Positions 1 to 11,800 of a stretch of DNA of 64,000 bases are shown one piece after another. Each line of letters opens with the position of its first letter. Position 1 is the first letter of the stretch. Location: IMG/VR virus record IMGVR_UViG_3300030110_004304, positions 27,346 through 91,345 of that record; one strand, given 5' to 3'. The translations under genes were made by a program, and so were the position numbers. The notes under the pieces were generated by a model. The model was not told the DNA's origin. It did no database searches and saw nothing but the letters and a program-made list of their open reading frames with translations. The DNA is from a virus.

Positions 1-205
1 TGGACATTGTTGGTCTACTACTTCTTTTCCAAGTATAGGAACTCCAGGAGTTATTGTAGATTCTAAAGGAACAGTTGCAGCCCCATTGGCGTATTCAACT
101 AATGCTACCGGCCTAACACCTGCTACTACATATTACGTACGAGCTTTTGCAACTACAGCAACAGGTACAGTATACAGTAATCAAATTACCTTTAATACTT
201 TATAA
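1..205 (+). CDS. C-terminal end of an FN3-like appendage/fibre protein (5' end outside window)
   Basis: The frame starting at base 2 is open to a TAA at 203-205 and is cut by the window start. Its last ~45 residues contain the segment GLTPATTYYVRAFATT followed by an alternating polar/hydrophobic strand and the end ITFNTL. This is the closing half of the fibronectin-III-like fold very common in Bacteroidota surface and phage appendage proteins. It lies 9 bp before the next + strand gene, so it belongs to the same late structural unit. A role in host binding or as a tail appendage is inference from the fold and position only. Confidence 0.7.
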   Translation, partial: GHCWSTTSFPSIGTPGVIVDSKGTVAAPLAYSTNATGLTPATTYYVRAFATTATGTVYSNQITFNTL

Positions 206-214
206 CTATAGTAT

Positions 215-3200
215 ATGGCAATGAAAAAACATAATAACACTTATGGTAAAGGCCTAAATGTTGATACCGCTTTTGATAGCATGCCTGCCAATATGTATAT
301 CGATGCTATGGATGTTAGAATAACAACTGCAGACGGAGAAAGCACAGGGGCTATAACTAATCTTCAAGGTAACGAAGAAGCTTTTAAAATAAACCAAGCC
401 GGTGCAACAGGATTAAAAGAAATAATAGGAGTAGGATTTATTAGAAATATTATAATTCTTTTCTGTGCAGATGATACTGGGACTAATGGTTGGATGTATT
501 ATGTAACTTATGACGAACAAACTAGAAAAATAACTAGTGGAGCTCAGGCTCCTCTTTTGTATGATGGTGATGGAAACCCTAACTTATTAGGTTTCAGCAA
601 AGACTGGCCAATAGAAGCCCAAGGAAGATATGAATCTGATTGCGTACAAAGAATATATTGGACAGATTATAACAACTCACTAAGAAGTTTATTAATTGAA
701 GATTTTACAAGTATTCCAGCTGGAGGATTATCATTAGACATTAGTGTAATTGATATATTTCCTGAAGTAACATACACACAGCCAATATTAACTAATGTTG
801 CTTTTGGGGGAACACTTCTTGCAGGAGAGTACCAATTTGCATATAGACTAATTACAGAAGACGGTAAACAAACTTTAATATCTCCTCCTGGAAACCTAAT
901 ACATCTAACAAGCGACTCAGAAGCTACTAGTACTAGTAGACGATATATGGGAGATCCCAAAGGTACTAATACTAATAAAAGTTTAGAAATTACAATAGAC
1001 ACAAGTGATTATGTAAATAAATTTGAAAGAATAGAATTAATATCAGTATTCTTTGAAGAATATGGGGGCACTCCTTTAGTACAATCTGTCGAAACTCAAG
1101 GAATAGGAGTATTAACTGAAATAAATTTTATTTATACAGGCCAAGAAAACACAATAGTAGATTTACCTTTAGCAGAGTTTGCTATTAAAGTATATCCTTT
1201 TAGCACCTGCAAAACAATGGTCCCTAAAGATAACTCTTTAGTTGTTGCTAATATAAAACAAACTAAGTTTGATATAAACGAATTATTAGAACCAGGAGAG
1301 ACTTTAGATTTAATGACAAAAAGATATAATAGTAGTAGTGAGTTACCTTTTACAGACGGACTAGTTAATCCGCTGGCACTTGTGCCAGGTACTCTTTACG
1401 AAGAAAAAGATGAAGTATTTAATCTTCCTTATAATCTAGATCAACATTGGGAAGGACCTTGGCACGAAGAACAACAATTTAAATATCAAGCTGATGGTTC
1501 TACTATGGGGGGACAATCTTTAGACGATGGTGTGAATCCTTCTAATCTATCCTATAAGTTTGCCCTAAGTCTTGATATAATAGATGACAGTAGTCAACCA
1601 GGTTTAGCAGAATTAACCAATACCTTTCCAAATGAGATTATTAATCTAAATGATGGTTATACGTACACTAATAAAAGTTTTCGCTCTAAAGCATCTCCCT
1701 ACAAAAGTGGATTAACCAGAGGCTATAAAAGAGGAGAAGTTTATCGTTTTGGTGTAGTATTTTATAATAAAAAAGGAGAGTCTTCTTATGTAGAATATAT
1801 TGGTGATATTAAGATGCCTGATATTTCAGAAGAAGCAGGCTATACAACAGTGACCGTTCCTGGTCCTGGAGCTAAAGACTTTTTTCCTATATCTTCAGCT
1901 GCATCTAGTGGTGCTACAGTTCCAAACGATTATACTTATGGTCATGATTTAGGATTAAAAATAGATTTAGATTTTACATCTTGTCCTAGTATATTAGACA
2001 AAATAACTTCTTTCCAAATAGTAAGATGTAAAAGAACAGATGTTGATAAAAGAAGACCCGCTTCTGGTATAATTAAATCATATCATTTTCCAGATATAGG
2101 TTCAAACCCACATTACGATCCTGATCCAGAAGATAGAGAAGGTTATGAATGGGACAGTCCCGATGGAAATATTTTACATTTATATTGGACAAAACCCACT
2201 GGCTTTATGCCATCTGAGAGTGGAAAACCTTTTGCTGGTAGTTGGTATTCTTTTAATAATAATTGGAACACATATCGAAGATTTTCAGCTGATGAAAACT
2301 ATAGTCCAATATATGGAGATTTCTTAGCTTTCTACAGTCCTGAAGTATCTTATAATTTTAACAGACAAAATCTTGAAGGAGCTGGAAAAGCACTTTTAAT
2401 TACAGGTTCATATGCTGACTACGGCCTTATTTGGCAAGGTGCATCATCTACTACTAGATATTATACTAGTACTCTACATGATGAAATTTATGGAACTAAT
2501 CAAAATAATCAAGAATTAGGATGTGACATATGGGAACAATATTTTAAAGTACGAACAACTAATAGAATAGATAGAGAAACCGTAGCTGAACAACCAGATG
2601 GTACTCTAGATACTGTATATGATGGAGGAGCAGGTTATCCAATATCATATAGAGGAATAGAATATGTAAGACAATTTAACAATGCTGGCGTATTCACAGA
2701 TTTTGAAAAGGCTCAAGAAGATGTTGAACGAGGAGATAGAATGAGTAAAATTATAAAAACGTATGGTCCTCTAGTTTCGAGCCCTCCTACTCCTACTTCT
2801 TTTTATATAAGACCTGTTTATGTTTTTGTAGGAAATGAAGGAGCTGTTGGAACAGATGATCCTGATGATTGTCCTTGTGCAGTATCTCAACCAGGTCGTA
2901 GTCTTGGTGGTAATAATTGTGGATATGGAGGAATAGGAAGAGGATCAGTCTGCTTAACAGTGAATACTACTAATATATTTACCAATCCTTATACAAGTAA
3001 TCCCGTTGTTGTTGGATCAACTGGAGTTGCTTTTCCTACAACTCCTACTAATGCTGTTGCTGGATCAGTAACCGATCCATGTTTTGGAGGTCCTAGCACA
3101 TGGACAGGTAGTTTTGGTTATGTTTGGCCAGAGTTTCCTGATCAAAATTTTATCCCCAGTCCTTCAGGCAATGATTTTTTAAACAACATTATGAATACTC

Positions 3201-5083
3201 CAGTAGTAGACGTTATGTTGTTTAAGCAAGAAATTTACGGAGGATATACTAACTCTGCTTTACAGAATAATATATTTGTTCCCTGTTCGCCTGTAGTTAC
3301 AACAGCACCTGTAATATCTAATTTAGAAGTTTACGGAGGAGATACTTTTATAGGAATGTATAGTATGCAAACAAGAAGTATGATTCTAGATGAGTATCCT
3401 TTTCCTAATGGATTTACAGCAGGTAATGATGAGTATAGATATGAAGCCAATGGAGGTTGCACGGAAGCTATTCCAGTAGAAACCCAAGTAAATTTAGACT
3501 TAGCTATGGGAGGTACTTATAAAACTAATTCACAAGCTTATTGGGTCTATTCTGGAGTTGCAGAAATAGAAGGATTCCTTAGACAAGAAGTAGGTAATTT
3601 ATCTGATTCAGGGGGTAGTGGTACTTGGGCTAAAGTAAACGATGCGTATAACAATGCTTATAATCAAGTATACTCAGTAGAGCCTGCAGATAATACTTTA
3701 GGATTTTTCATCAAGCCTGGAAGTGCAACTGGTTGTGGAATAAATGATATTAGAGCATTCTTATCGGATGTTAAGATAAACGAAGAAGAAGTAGATTCTT
3801 GGTCTATATTTAGAGCCAATAATTATTATGATATAGAAGCTCAGTTTGGGCCCATAAATAAAATAGAAAATTGGAGAGACGAAGTATTCTTTTTCCAAGA
3901 TACTGGCGTAGGAAAGTATAGTATAAACCCAAGAGCAGTAACAACAACAGAAGATGGTATACCTACGCAATTAGGTTCTGGACAAGGATTCCAACATCAC
4001 CAATATCTAAGTACTGAAAACGGATCTATACATCAGTGGGCAGTAAAAGCTACAGATACTGGAATATACTACTTCGATGCTATGAATAAAAAGATATTCA
4101 GAATAGGTGGCCAAGGAAACGAGCCTCTTTCAACTATGAAAGGTATGCACGGTTTCTTAGCTAATTTTAATGGAACAGTATTAAGAAGAAAAGAAACTGA
4201 TCAAGCTATAAGTTTAGGAGGAGATAATCCAATACAGAATAGAGGCGTTGTATTTTCTAGAGACCAACAAAACGATGAAGTACTAATGACTTTCTTAGGA
4301 ATGTATAAAGTAGTAGGATTAACTAATAACATTAACTATGAAGCAGGTACTATTGTACAAATAACTCCTGGTGGCGGAGGAACAATACAATATTGGATAG
4401 TGTATGAAAGCTACACAAGTGATCCCGCTGCTTCCTCTCCAGCACTACAAGCAGAACTATCCACTAAAGCTAGTTGGGTAGATACAGATACTAGAGAAGG
4501 TAGGTTATTATATAGTATCTTACAAAAAGGAGATGGAGGAAAAAGTACTTTAGTATTTGATGAGGTTGCCCAAGCATTCTCTTCATTCTATTCTTCTACT
4601 CCAGGACTTTATATAGAAAATAGCAATATTTTAATGAGTGCGAAAAAATCTAAAGAAGGAGATGAGTTTATAGCCTACACTCATAATAAAGGAAAGTACG
4701 GAGAGTTCTATGGAAGTATTGAAGAAAGTAGTATAAGCTTAGTTATAAATCCAGATGCTGATATAAACAAAATACTTAGATTTATAGAATTTGGTTCTCA
4801 GGTAAAAGAAATAGGAGGAGACATAGATAGGAGTACTACTATCACTGCTTTTAGAGTAGAAAACGAGTACCAGGACACTACTAAAACTGCTTACAGCCCA
4901 AGTAATATAAAAAGAAGATTTGATAAATGGAGAGTTAAATTGCCTAGAGATCAGAAAAGTTCTTCAAAAAGAGGACGTTTAAGAAGTACTCATTTTGTTT
5001 TAACTTTGTATTTTAATAACTTAGATAACAAGGAGTTAGTACTTAATAGGATAACTTCTCACTATGATGTACAGGTATACTAA
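215..5083 (+). CDS. Large tail protein, P22 gp10 / muzzle (stabilization) type
   Basis: 1,622 aa, beta-rich, no membrane segment or signal peptide. It opens with a short basic stretch and NTYGKGLNVDTAFDSMP, a start typical of the crAss tail stabilization/muzzle proteins as I recall them. It contains beta-propeller-like strands such as IYWTDYNNSL near residue 150 and, late in the protein, IENWRDEVFFFQDTGVGKY and GIYYFDAMNKKIFRI, consistent with a nozzle-type propeller. The last ~100 residues are charged. It sits directly upstream of the cargo genes, where crAss-like phages carry the tail muzzle. A second in-frame ATG two codons in is an alternative start. The family call rests on motif memory and position. 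Confidence 0.6.
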   Translation: MAMKKHNNTYGKGLNVDTAFDSMPANMYIDAMDVRITTADGESTGAITNLQGNEEAFKINQAGATGLKEIIGVGFIRNIIILFCADDTGTNGWMYYVTYDEQTRKITSGAQAPLLYDGDGNPNLLGFSKDWPIEAQGRYESDCVQRIYWTDYNNSLRSLLIEDFTSIPAGGLSLDISVIDIFPEVTYTQPILTNVAFGGTLLAGEYQFAYRLITEDGKQTLISPPGNLIHLTSDSEATSTSRRYMGDPKGTNTNKSLEITIDTSDYVNKFERIELISVFFEEYGGTPLVQSVETQGIGVLTEINFIYTGQENTIVDLPLAEFAIKVYPFSTCKTMVPKDNSLVVANIKQTKFDINELLEPGETLDLMTKRYNSSSELPFTDGLVNPLALVPGTLYEEKDEVFNLPYNLDQHWEGPWHEEQQFKYQADGSTMGGQSLDDGVNPSNLSYKFALSLDIIDDSSQPGLAELTNTFPNEIINLNDGYTYTNKSFRSKASPYKSGLTRGYKRGEVYRFGVVFYNKKGESSYVEYIGDIKMPDISEEAGYTTVTVPGPGAKDFFPISSAASSGATVPNDYTYGHDLGLKIDLDFTSCPSILDKITSFQIVRCKRTDVDKRRPASGIIKSYHFPDIGSNPHYDPDPEDREGYEWDSPDGNILHLYWTKPTGFMPSESGKPFAGSWYSFNNNWNTYRRFSADENYSPIYGDFLAFYSPEVSYNFNRQNLEGAGKALLITGSYADYGLIWQGASSTTRYYTSTLHDEIYGTNQNNQELGCDIWEQYFKVRTTNRIDRETVAEQPDGTLDTVYDGGAGYPISYRGIEYVRQFNNAGVFTDFEKAQEDVERGDRMSKIIKTYGPLVSSPPTPTSFYIRPVYVFVGNEGAVGTDDPDDCPCAVSQPGRSLGGNNCGYGGIGRGSVCLTVNTTNIFTNPYTSNPVVVGSTGVAFPTTPTNAVAGSVTDPCFGGPSTWTGSFGYVWPEFPDQNFIPSPSGNDFLNNIMNTPVVDVMLFKQEIYGGYTNSALQNNIFVPCSPVVTTAPVISNLEVYGGDTFIGMYSMQTRSMILDEYPFPNGFTAGNDEYRYEANGGCTEAIPVETQVNLDLAMGGTYKTNSQAYWVYSGVAEIEGFLRQEVGNLSDSGGSGTWAKVNDAYNNAYNQVYSVEPADNTLGFFIKPGSATGCGINDIRAFLSDVKINEEEVDSWSIFRANNYYDIEAQFGPINKIENWRDEVFFFQDTGVGKYSINPRAVTTTEDGIPTQLGSGQGFQHHQYLSTENGSIHQWAVKATDTGIYYFDAMNKKIFRIGGQGNEPLSTMKGMHGFLANFNGTVLRRKETDQAISLGGDNPIQNRGVVFSRDQQNDEVLMTFLGMYKVVGLTNNINYEAGTIVQITPGGGGTIQYWIVYESYTSDPAASSPALQAELSTKASWVDTDTREGRLLYSILQKGDGGKSTLVFDEVAQAFSSFYSSTPGLYIENSNILMSAKKSKEGDEFIAYTHNKGKYGEFYGSIEESSISLVINPDADINKILRFIEFGSQVKEIGGDIDRSTTITAFRVENEYQDTTKTAYSPSNIKRRFDKWRVKLPRDQKSSSKRGRLRSTHFVLTLYFNNLDNKELVLNRITSHYDVQVY

Positions 5084-5089
5084 TTAAAA

Positions 5090-8000
5090 ATGGATAAGAT
5101 AAGAAAATATAAACACGGCGGAGAGCCTCTTTCAAATACAAGGAGGATAGAACCTACTGTGTCTTATTTGCACTATTTAAACAACCAGAATGAATTTGCA
5201 TACGGAGGAGAAGTAAACCCGCCAGAAGGAGAAGATTTAGGAATGTCTAAAGAAGATTTTATTAGAAGGGTTAAAACTGGAAAAAGTAGTATACCTACTC
5301 AAGCACTTCAGAATCAAGTAGACTTTTTAAATCACCCTTTCTATCAACAAAATGCTAGAAATGTATGGGGAGAAGATGCTAATCAAAATATAGCAAACCA
5401 AATTGATAGGATGAAGAGTGCTAAAGTAACACTAGAATCCAATTTAGGAAATGCTGCCGGAATGTTTCATCCACCTGGTATCATGAAGGGTAATGAGAGG
5501 GGTCATATAAAACTTTTAGAAAGCACTGATCCGTCTGAAAAACTTCATACTATGGAGCACGAACTAGGACATGCGTCTGATACAGGCAAAGCTTCTCATT
5601 GGTGGGATTATAATGACCCTGCTCGTACATATATAACAGATGACTTTGATAATGTAGTACAAAGGGGTGATGAAGATCCTTTAGCTAAAATGGAACCAGA
5701 ATTTGGAAGTTATTATGATTTAACGCTAACTAATCCATACTATGACTCCCAAGATCCAGATTATTTAAAAGTACCAACAGAATTTAGAACAAGATTAAAC
5801 CATGTTAAAAAATTAATGGCTAATGATAATTTTAACTGGAACGAAAAATCTGCTGAAGAAATTGCTAATTACATGCAAGAAAAAAAATTAGATAATAATA
5901 TAAGCGACGCAGCAAGAAGCGAGTTACAACAGTTTTCACAATACAATCGAGAAGATGTAGATCAGTATCTGGACTATGGCGATGTTTACAGAGATTTTTT
6001 AAGTGAGGAAAATAGAAAAGGTAAAGAAGGAAAAGACTTTAGAAAACTTTGGAGACAAGGTGTTAGAACACCAGAAGAATTTATAAATGCTCACCCGTGG
6101 TATAAAAAAATGTTTCACAAAGAAGAAATAGAACAAATACTAGAAGATAAAGATGGAGATGGTAAAGCTGATTTCGAAATTTTAGATGATTATAAAGGTA
6201 GGCAACAAAACAGAGCGTTTTTAGACAAGGTATTTAAAGAACTTGCTCAAGAAAAGAATATACCAGATAATAGTTACAGAGTAGCTAGAAACGGAGGAAA
6301 GCCTTATCCAGGACCTCCTTATTATCCTTATCACAGTGCAAATCTTAAAGTAGATAAAAGCTACGATAAGAATCATGTACAACCTAGTGTATTTCCTAAT
6401 GGTGGAGAACTAGTTACAATAGGAGATAAGACATATAATACGTCTAGTAAAGAATATAGAAAGTTAGTAGAATCTGGTAAAGTTAAACCGTACACTACAG
6501 ATACTAAATCAGGAATAGGGGCATTTGATTATGGAAACCTTCCAGATTTTGAAGTAACAGCACCTACGCAAGAAGCTGTAGATATGGCTAAAAGTGCTTT
6601 TAATAGAAGTAAACAAGGGCAAGCTAAACAGCAAAACACACAAAATTTTCTAAATAATAACAGATATCGTTATCCTGAAAGTGGTGCTACAAAAGGGATA
6701 GTAGAATCAATGGTAGAAGGAGTTATAGATAATCCTAATAACTTAAGTTATTATCCAGGTGCAGGAGAACTTTATGATGCAGCACATTTAGGATATAGTT
6801 TAAGACAAGGAAATTATGGAGACGCTGCTTTTGATGCAGCTGCATTTACAATTCCTTTTGTAGGAGGAGCCGCAATTAAAAAGTTTGTAAAGCCTTATTT
6901 AAAAAATGCATATAAATACAATCCTTTTGCAACAAATTTAGAATCAAAAATTGCTAAAGAAAATTTATTAGCTCGTCAAATATATGGAGATGAAGCATAC
7001 GAAAACTTTTTAAAACATGGACCAGCAACTGAGTACGGTAAAAATGTACCTAGACATAAACAAATACATGATTGGCTAAATGCTGATGTAGAAGATGTTT
7101 CGATTATAAGCAAGGGGGGAAAGAATGAAGGTAAACTTACAGTCGCTTCTACTATGACAGAAGATAGAAATTTTAAATATCCTTATTTTCAAAAAGGTAA
7201 CTTATTCTTTGGTCCCAATGAAAGAGCATTATATAATGCTGATATGGGTAAAGGTAGAGTAATAATTCCTAAAGATGTCAATGCTAAAAGTTTTTATCCA
7301 GCAGGTGAAACAAGTTTTATCAGAAATGTTGATACTGCTCCAGAATCTGCTGTTAAAAGGTATTCAGGAGAAAAACATATATTATCACCTTTTGACAAAA
7401 ATGCTTTTAATCCTAAAGCTTTTGATGTTTACGAAGAAACTCCTCATTGGTTGATGGGCAATAGAAAAATACAAAGACATGGTGGTCCTACAGATCCTGA
7501 TAAAGAGTATTTAAAAAATTGGAATAAAGCCAGACTAAAAACAGGTAGATTTAATGACCAACTAGGATCCGGAAGAATAGAAGGGCTTAATCAAAATATT
7601 GATGAGGTCGAAAGAGTTTCGAGAGCAGAGATGTCAAAATTAATAGGAGAAAATCCAAATAGTAGAGGAATGTATTATAGAGACCCTGAAAAAGGTATGC
7701 ATACATACTTTTCGGAACCTACTTTTTTACAAGAACTTACTAATTATTTTGGAGGAATGCCCCAAACAAATCTTCACGAATTAACACATGCTATGACAAA
7801 AGCAAGTAGTCATATTCCTGGAGAAGAATCTACTGGCCAAATAAAAGCAATACAAAATATACCTTTAGGAACAGGAGAATACTATGGTTCAAAATATAGT
7901 AAGATGTCGCCGGAAGGTAAATATGACGTAGGGCCTTATGGATATGATGGAGATGCTGAAGAAATTTTAGCACAACTTATGGAATATCGTAAGAATTTTA

Positions 8001-8824
8001 ATGTAGACCCTAATAGAATTTTTACTGAAGATGACATCGAAGAAGTGATGGAAAATGTAAAAAAACAAGGAGCAAGAGGTTTATTCGGTTTAGAGGTATA
8101 TAAGCCTAAAGAACTAATAAGATTAATGAATGAAGTTGCTATGGTAGACGATAAAAAATCAGATATCAATATGGCAAGAAACGGAGGTCCAACAGATCCT
8201 CCAAAAAAAGAATTAGAAATCCAACCAGCTGTTACTTCAACAACTTATGTAGATAAGCCAGTATTTGATAGAAATGCGTTTTCAGCAAAAATAGTTAAAG
8301 AGCTAGGAATAAAGCCGGACACTTCAAATGAAAAATACCACGAAACTGCAAAATCGTATGTAGAAAATGAAAAAGTAATAGATAGAGAACCAATAAGCGG
8401 CCTTAGAAGCTTGCTTCCTTATCCTTGTTATGACTATACATGTGTAGAGCTTCTTAAAGATGCAGATAAAGATATAGGAAGGAACTCTATACCGGGGAAT
8501 ATAAATAATAATAGGCAACTAAGAGAGTATTTATTAAACAACCCTAATTACACTACAGTACATCGTGATAGTACAAAACCTGGTGATTTAATACAATATT
8601 ATGATCCTGCTAGTAATAATTATCCTTATCATGCGGGTATAGTTGATACAGATTCTTCGTATATTAGCAGTGGTGGGGGCACGCCTTATTTTCCGATTGG
8701 TAATCCTGTAGAGGTTAAAGGGCTAAAAACTTATAATACTTTAGACGGAGATCAACCAGGTACTGAGTGGTATGGTGAGTCAAAAGATCCTTATTATGCT
8801 TATAGATATATAGAACAAGATTAA
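5090..8824 (+). CDS. Modular virion/ejection protein: two zincin metallopeptidases plus NlpC/P60-like domain
   Basis: 1,244 aa. Two HEXXH zinc-protease motifs are visible: HELGH at residues 157-161 and HELTH at 896-900. The C-terminal ~200 residues look NlpC/P60- or CHAP-like: Cys1118 in YTCVEL, the segment KPGDLIQYYD, and His1181 in YHAGIV, a typical Cys...GD...His order. Gly-Gly motifs fall between these domains: HGG at 9-11, RNGG at 400-403, HGGPTDP from 797, NGGPTDPP from 1031. The start is 6 bp after the preceding stop. Likely an ejected or tail-tip protein that cuts virion polyproteins and/or host peptidoglycan. Substrates are not known, and the middle domain (about 480-790) is unrecognised. 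Confidence 0.6.
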   Translation: MDKIRKYKHGGEPLSNTRRIEPTVSYLHYLNNQNEFAYGGEVNPPEGEDLGMSKEDFIRRVKTGKSSIPTQALQNQVDFLNHPFYQQNARNVWGEDANQNIANQIDRMKSAKVTLESNLGNAAGMFHPPGIMKGNERGHIKLLESTDPSEKLHTMEHELGHASDTGKASHWWDYNDPARTYITDDFDNVVQRGDEDPLAKMEPEFGSYYDLTLTNPYYDSQDPDYLKVPTEFRTRLNHVKKLMANDNFNWNEKSAEEIANYMQEKKLDNNISDAARSELQQFSQYNREDVDQYLDYGDVYRDFLSEENRKGKEGKDFRKLWRQGVRTPEEFINAHPWYKKMFHKEEIEQILEDKDGDGKADFEILDDYKGRQQNRAFLDKVFKELAQEKNIPDNSYRVARNGGKPYPGPPYYPYHSANLKVDKSYDKNHVQPSVFPNGGELVTIGDKTYNTSSKEYRKLVESGKVKPYTTDTKSGIGAFDYGNLPDFEVTAPTQEAVDMAKSAFNRSKQGQAKQQNTQNFLNNNRYRYPESGATKGIVESMVEGVIDNPNNLSYYPGAGELYDAAHLGYSLRQGNYGDAAFDAAAFTIPFVGGAAIKKFVKPYLKNAYKYNPFATNLESKIAKENLLARQIYGDEAYENFLKHGPATEYGKNVPRHKQIHDWLNADVEDVSIISKGGKNEGKLTVASTMTEDRNFKYPYFQKGNLFFGPNERALYNADMGKGRVIIPKDVNAKSFYPAGETSFIRNVDTAPESAVKRYSGEKHILSPFDKNAFNPKAFDVYEETPHWLMGNRKIQRHGGPTDPDKEYLKNWNKARLKTGRFNDQLGSGRIEGLNQNIDEVERVSRAEMSKLIGENPNSRGMYYRDPEKGMHTYFSEPTFLQELTNYFGGMPQTNLHELTHAMTKASSHIPGEESTGQIKAIQNIPLGTGEYYGSKYSKMSPEGKYDVGPYGYDGDAEEILAQLMEYRKNFNVDPNRIFTEDDIEEVMENVKKQGARGLFGLEVYKPKELIRLMNEVAMVDDKKSDINMARNGGPTDPPKKELEIQPAVTSTTYVDKPVFDRNAFSAKIVKELGIKPDTSNEKYHETAKSYVENEKVIDREPISGLRSLLPYPCYDYTCVELLKDADKDIGRNSIPGNINNNRQLREYLLNNPNYTTVHRDSTKPGDLIQYYDPASNNYPYHAGIVDTDSSYISSGGGTPYFPIGNPVEVKGLKTYNTLDGDQPGTEWYGESKDPYYAYRYIEQD

Positions 8825-8834
8825 AATTAATGTT

Positions 8835-11800
8835 ATGGCAAAAAGAAAGAAAATTACTAAATATCCACACGGAGGACCACATAATCCACCAGCACTTTCT
8901 CAACAAGAGTTGGCTCAGGTAAACCAAGCATTAGCTGCAGGGAATACTGCGAATATGAACCAATTAATGTCGCCAGGTTTTTTACAAGGAAGACATACTG
9001 ATTTTAATAAAGACGAATTTAAAGGTAGCCCTTTCTATGGATTTCCAGAATTTTCAGGAAATGTTACAGCAACAGGAAATAAGACTGGATGGGGTTTTGA
9101 TTCTACACCACATAATAATTTAACAACTGCTGATTTATATGACCAAAATTTTATAAGCAATATAAACAGTAGTCCTTTGTTTGGGGTAAAAAATTATAAT
9201 GAATTAACAGATGAAAAGGGCCAAAAATTCTATGCACCTAACTGGCAATTTAAAGGAGCTCCTACTGCTCCCACATTATACGATTACCATACAGGAACAG
9301 GTAATCGAAACATGCCATACACAGGACCTCTAACAGCAAACCAATGGCAAAAAAATCCAGGTAATCGAAACCCTAATAAAGCTCAAGCTTTAAAACCATT
9401 GAGTAATCGACAAAAAAATTTAGCGTACAAAAACCAATGGATGTATAATGATGCAGATGGTAATGTTGTAACTTATGGTGAACTTAAAGGAAAGGATAAA
9501 AGAAAGCCTCAAATTGCTCAAGAAGAGTATACTACTTATTTTAAAGGAGATAAAGAAATAAATGAAGGTCAGTATAATAGAGGACTAAGCTCTAATGAAA
9601 AAAAAACGAATCAATATAATACACAATTAACTGATTATAATGACGCACTGACACAACTAAAAACAAGCATGTTTCCTACTACACCAGTTGATCCAATAAA
9701 TACAAGTACTTTAGTACCAGTTACTAAAAGATACGGAGGGCGTAAAAAATATAATAACGGAGGAGAACTTACAGAAGAAGAAAAGTGGAACGCTAAAAGA
9801 GAAGCTGAGTATAAAAAGAAGACTGCAGAGTTTGAAAAAAAGACTGCAGAGTTAGATGCTAAATTTGAAGCTGATAAACTAGGAAATGCAGAATACAAAA
9901 AACAATTGGCTGCATTAGAAAAAGAAAAAACAAGAGTTCAGAAAGTAAGAGATAATGTTCTAAAGACAGCAGAAGATTTGAATCAAAAGAAATTAAATTT
10001 ATTTCCTAATACTGAAGATGTTTATAGTGATGAGCAGTACGCTTTAAATCCTAATTTAGAAAACTACGAAGAACTGCAATGGTATCTTAATTCGTTGAAT
10101 AGTGGTTATCCTATTGGAGACGACGGTGAGACAGACTTTGGTGCTCCCCTTAAAACAAAACAAGAGCACCGAGAGGTAATGAAAAACATGCCTCAAGAGT
10201 TCAGAGATATTTTTCCAAGGCAAGGTAATTATGATTTATATATGGCTAATAAATTTAATCCAGACGGCACTTTAGATGAGGACAATTACACATACCACTC
10301 TGGCAGAGGCTTATATTGTACTCCAGGTTCTACAGATTGTTATAGAAGAGCCGGTGCTACAGACATGCCTATTGTGAGTGGAAATCAGGGTTTTGCTAAA
10401 AGATCTAAAGAAGGAAAAATTCCTTTTCAACTAATCTCTGATAGTGAAGCACAACCAGGAGATATAGGATTAAAATATGGTTATGTTTCTAAAAATTATG
10501 CTAAACCAGAGCTAGGAAAAACTAATAGAGTCCATCATACTACAATTGCTAAAGAGCTTGGTGATGTTAATAGTAAAGGTGAGATTACTAATATGATAGC
10601 ATACTCTCCTAATGATGGTGCCAGAGAGAGTTTTAGGCCAGTACCAGAATATGCTGATTCTCCGAAGAATGTGCCTGGAGAAGATAGTGATATTATGTTC
10701 TACAGATACGTAGGACAAACTCCCCAGATGCAAGCAAATATAGATAATCTTACAGCACAAGGTTATAATAAAGAAGCACAACAACAACTAGCTATGATGC
10801 CTACAATGGGACCAGCTTATGTAGGAGGAAATACTCCAGTACGTACTCCTCAAGCAATAAATCCTATTGAAGGAATGGATAAAAGACAAACAAGGCAGTA
10901 TCTAAAAAATCCTATGGGACAATATAATTACGATCAGTACTTACAATTACAAAACAACGATATGGTTACTAATAACAAATGGGGAGGAACAGTACCTCCT
11001 GCAGAATTTAAAAACGGTGGTAAAAAAGGCGGCGGAGATTGTGGATGTGGTAAACCTAAACCAGGAACTAAACCTACAAAATCTTCTACTAGCTACCAAA
11101 GCTTTGCTAACGGGGGTCCTAAAGACCCTCCTACACAAGAGGAGTTTGATATGATGGACCAAAAAAGTAAAGAAGCTCTTTCTAAGCAGTATCCAGGTAT
11201 GTACAAAATAAATGCTGGCACACCTACACAAGAACAATTGAACCAATTTAGAGCTCAAAATATGATGCAAATGCAGCCTACAAATATGGAACTTCCTCTC
11301 CCTGCAGCAGAAAGCACTTATGTTAATACGCCTATGATAGGCAACTATGCTAAAGGAGGCTATATGGGAATAAACCCTGACCACAAAGGATATTGCACTC
11401 CTATGAGCAAGTCTACATGTACTCCACGTAGAAAAGCACTAGCTAGAAGATTAAAGCCAGGAGGAGATTTATACAGAGGAAAGAAAGAAAATGGTGGTTA
11501 TAATTATGCTGACTCTGGTTTTAATAGTGGAATGCCTGCAGGAGTTACTCAAAGAAGTTATTTAGACTACATCAACGGAGGCCCTTTAATGGCTAATGGC
11601 ACTGTGGTATATGATAACGGAGGAGGTATGGAACAGTATTCTAGCGTACCTGTAGATAGTTTTGATACTGGCGGTAGTCACGAATCTAATCCTTTAGGAG
11701 GAATCCCACAAGGTCCTAATGCATTAGTAGAAGAAGGTGAGAAAAAAATAAAAATCCCAGGAACTGAAGAGAGCTTTATAGTATCTCCTAAAATTATTTT

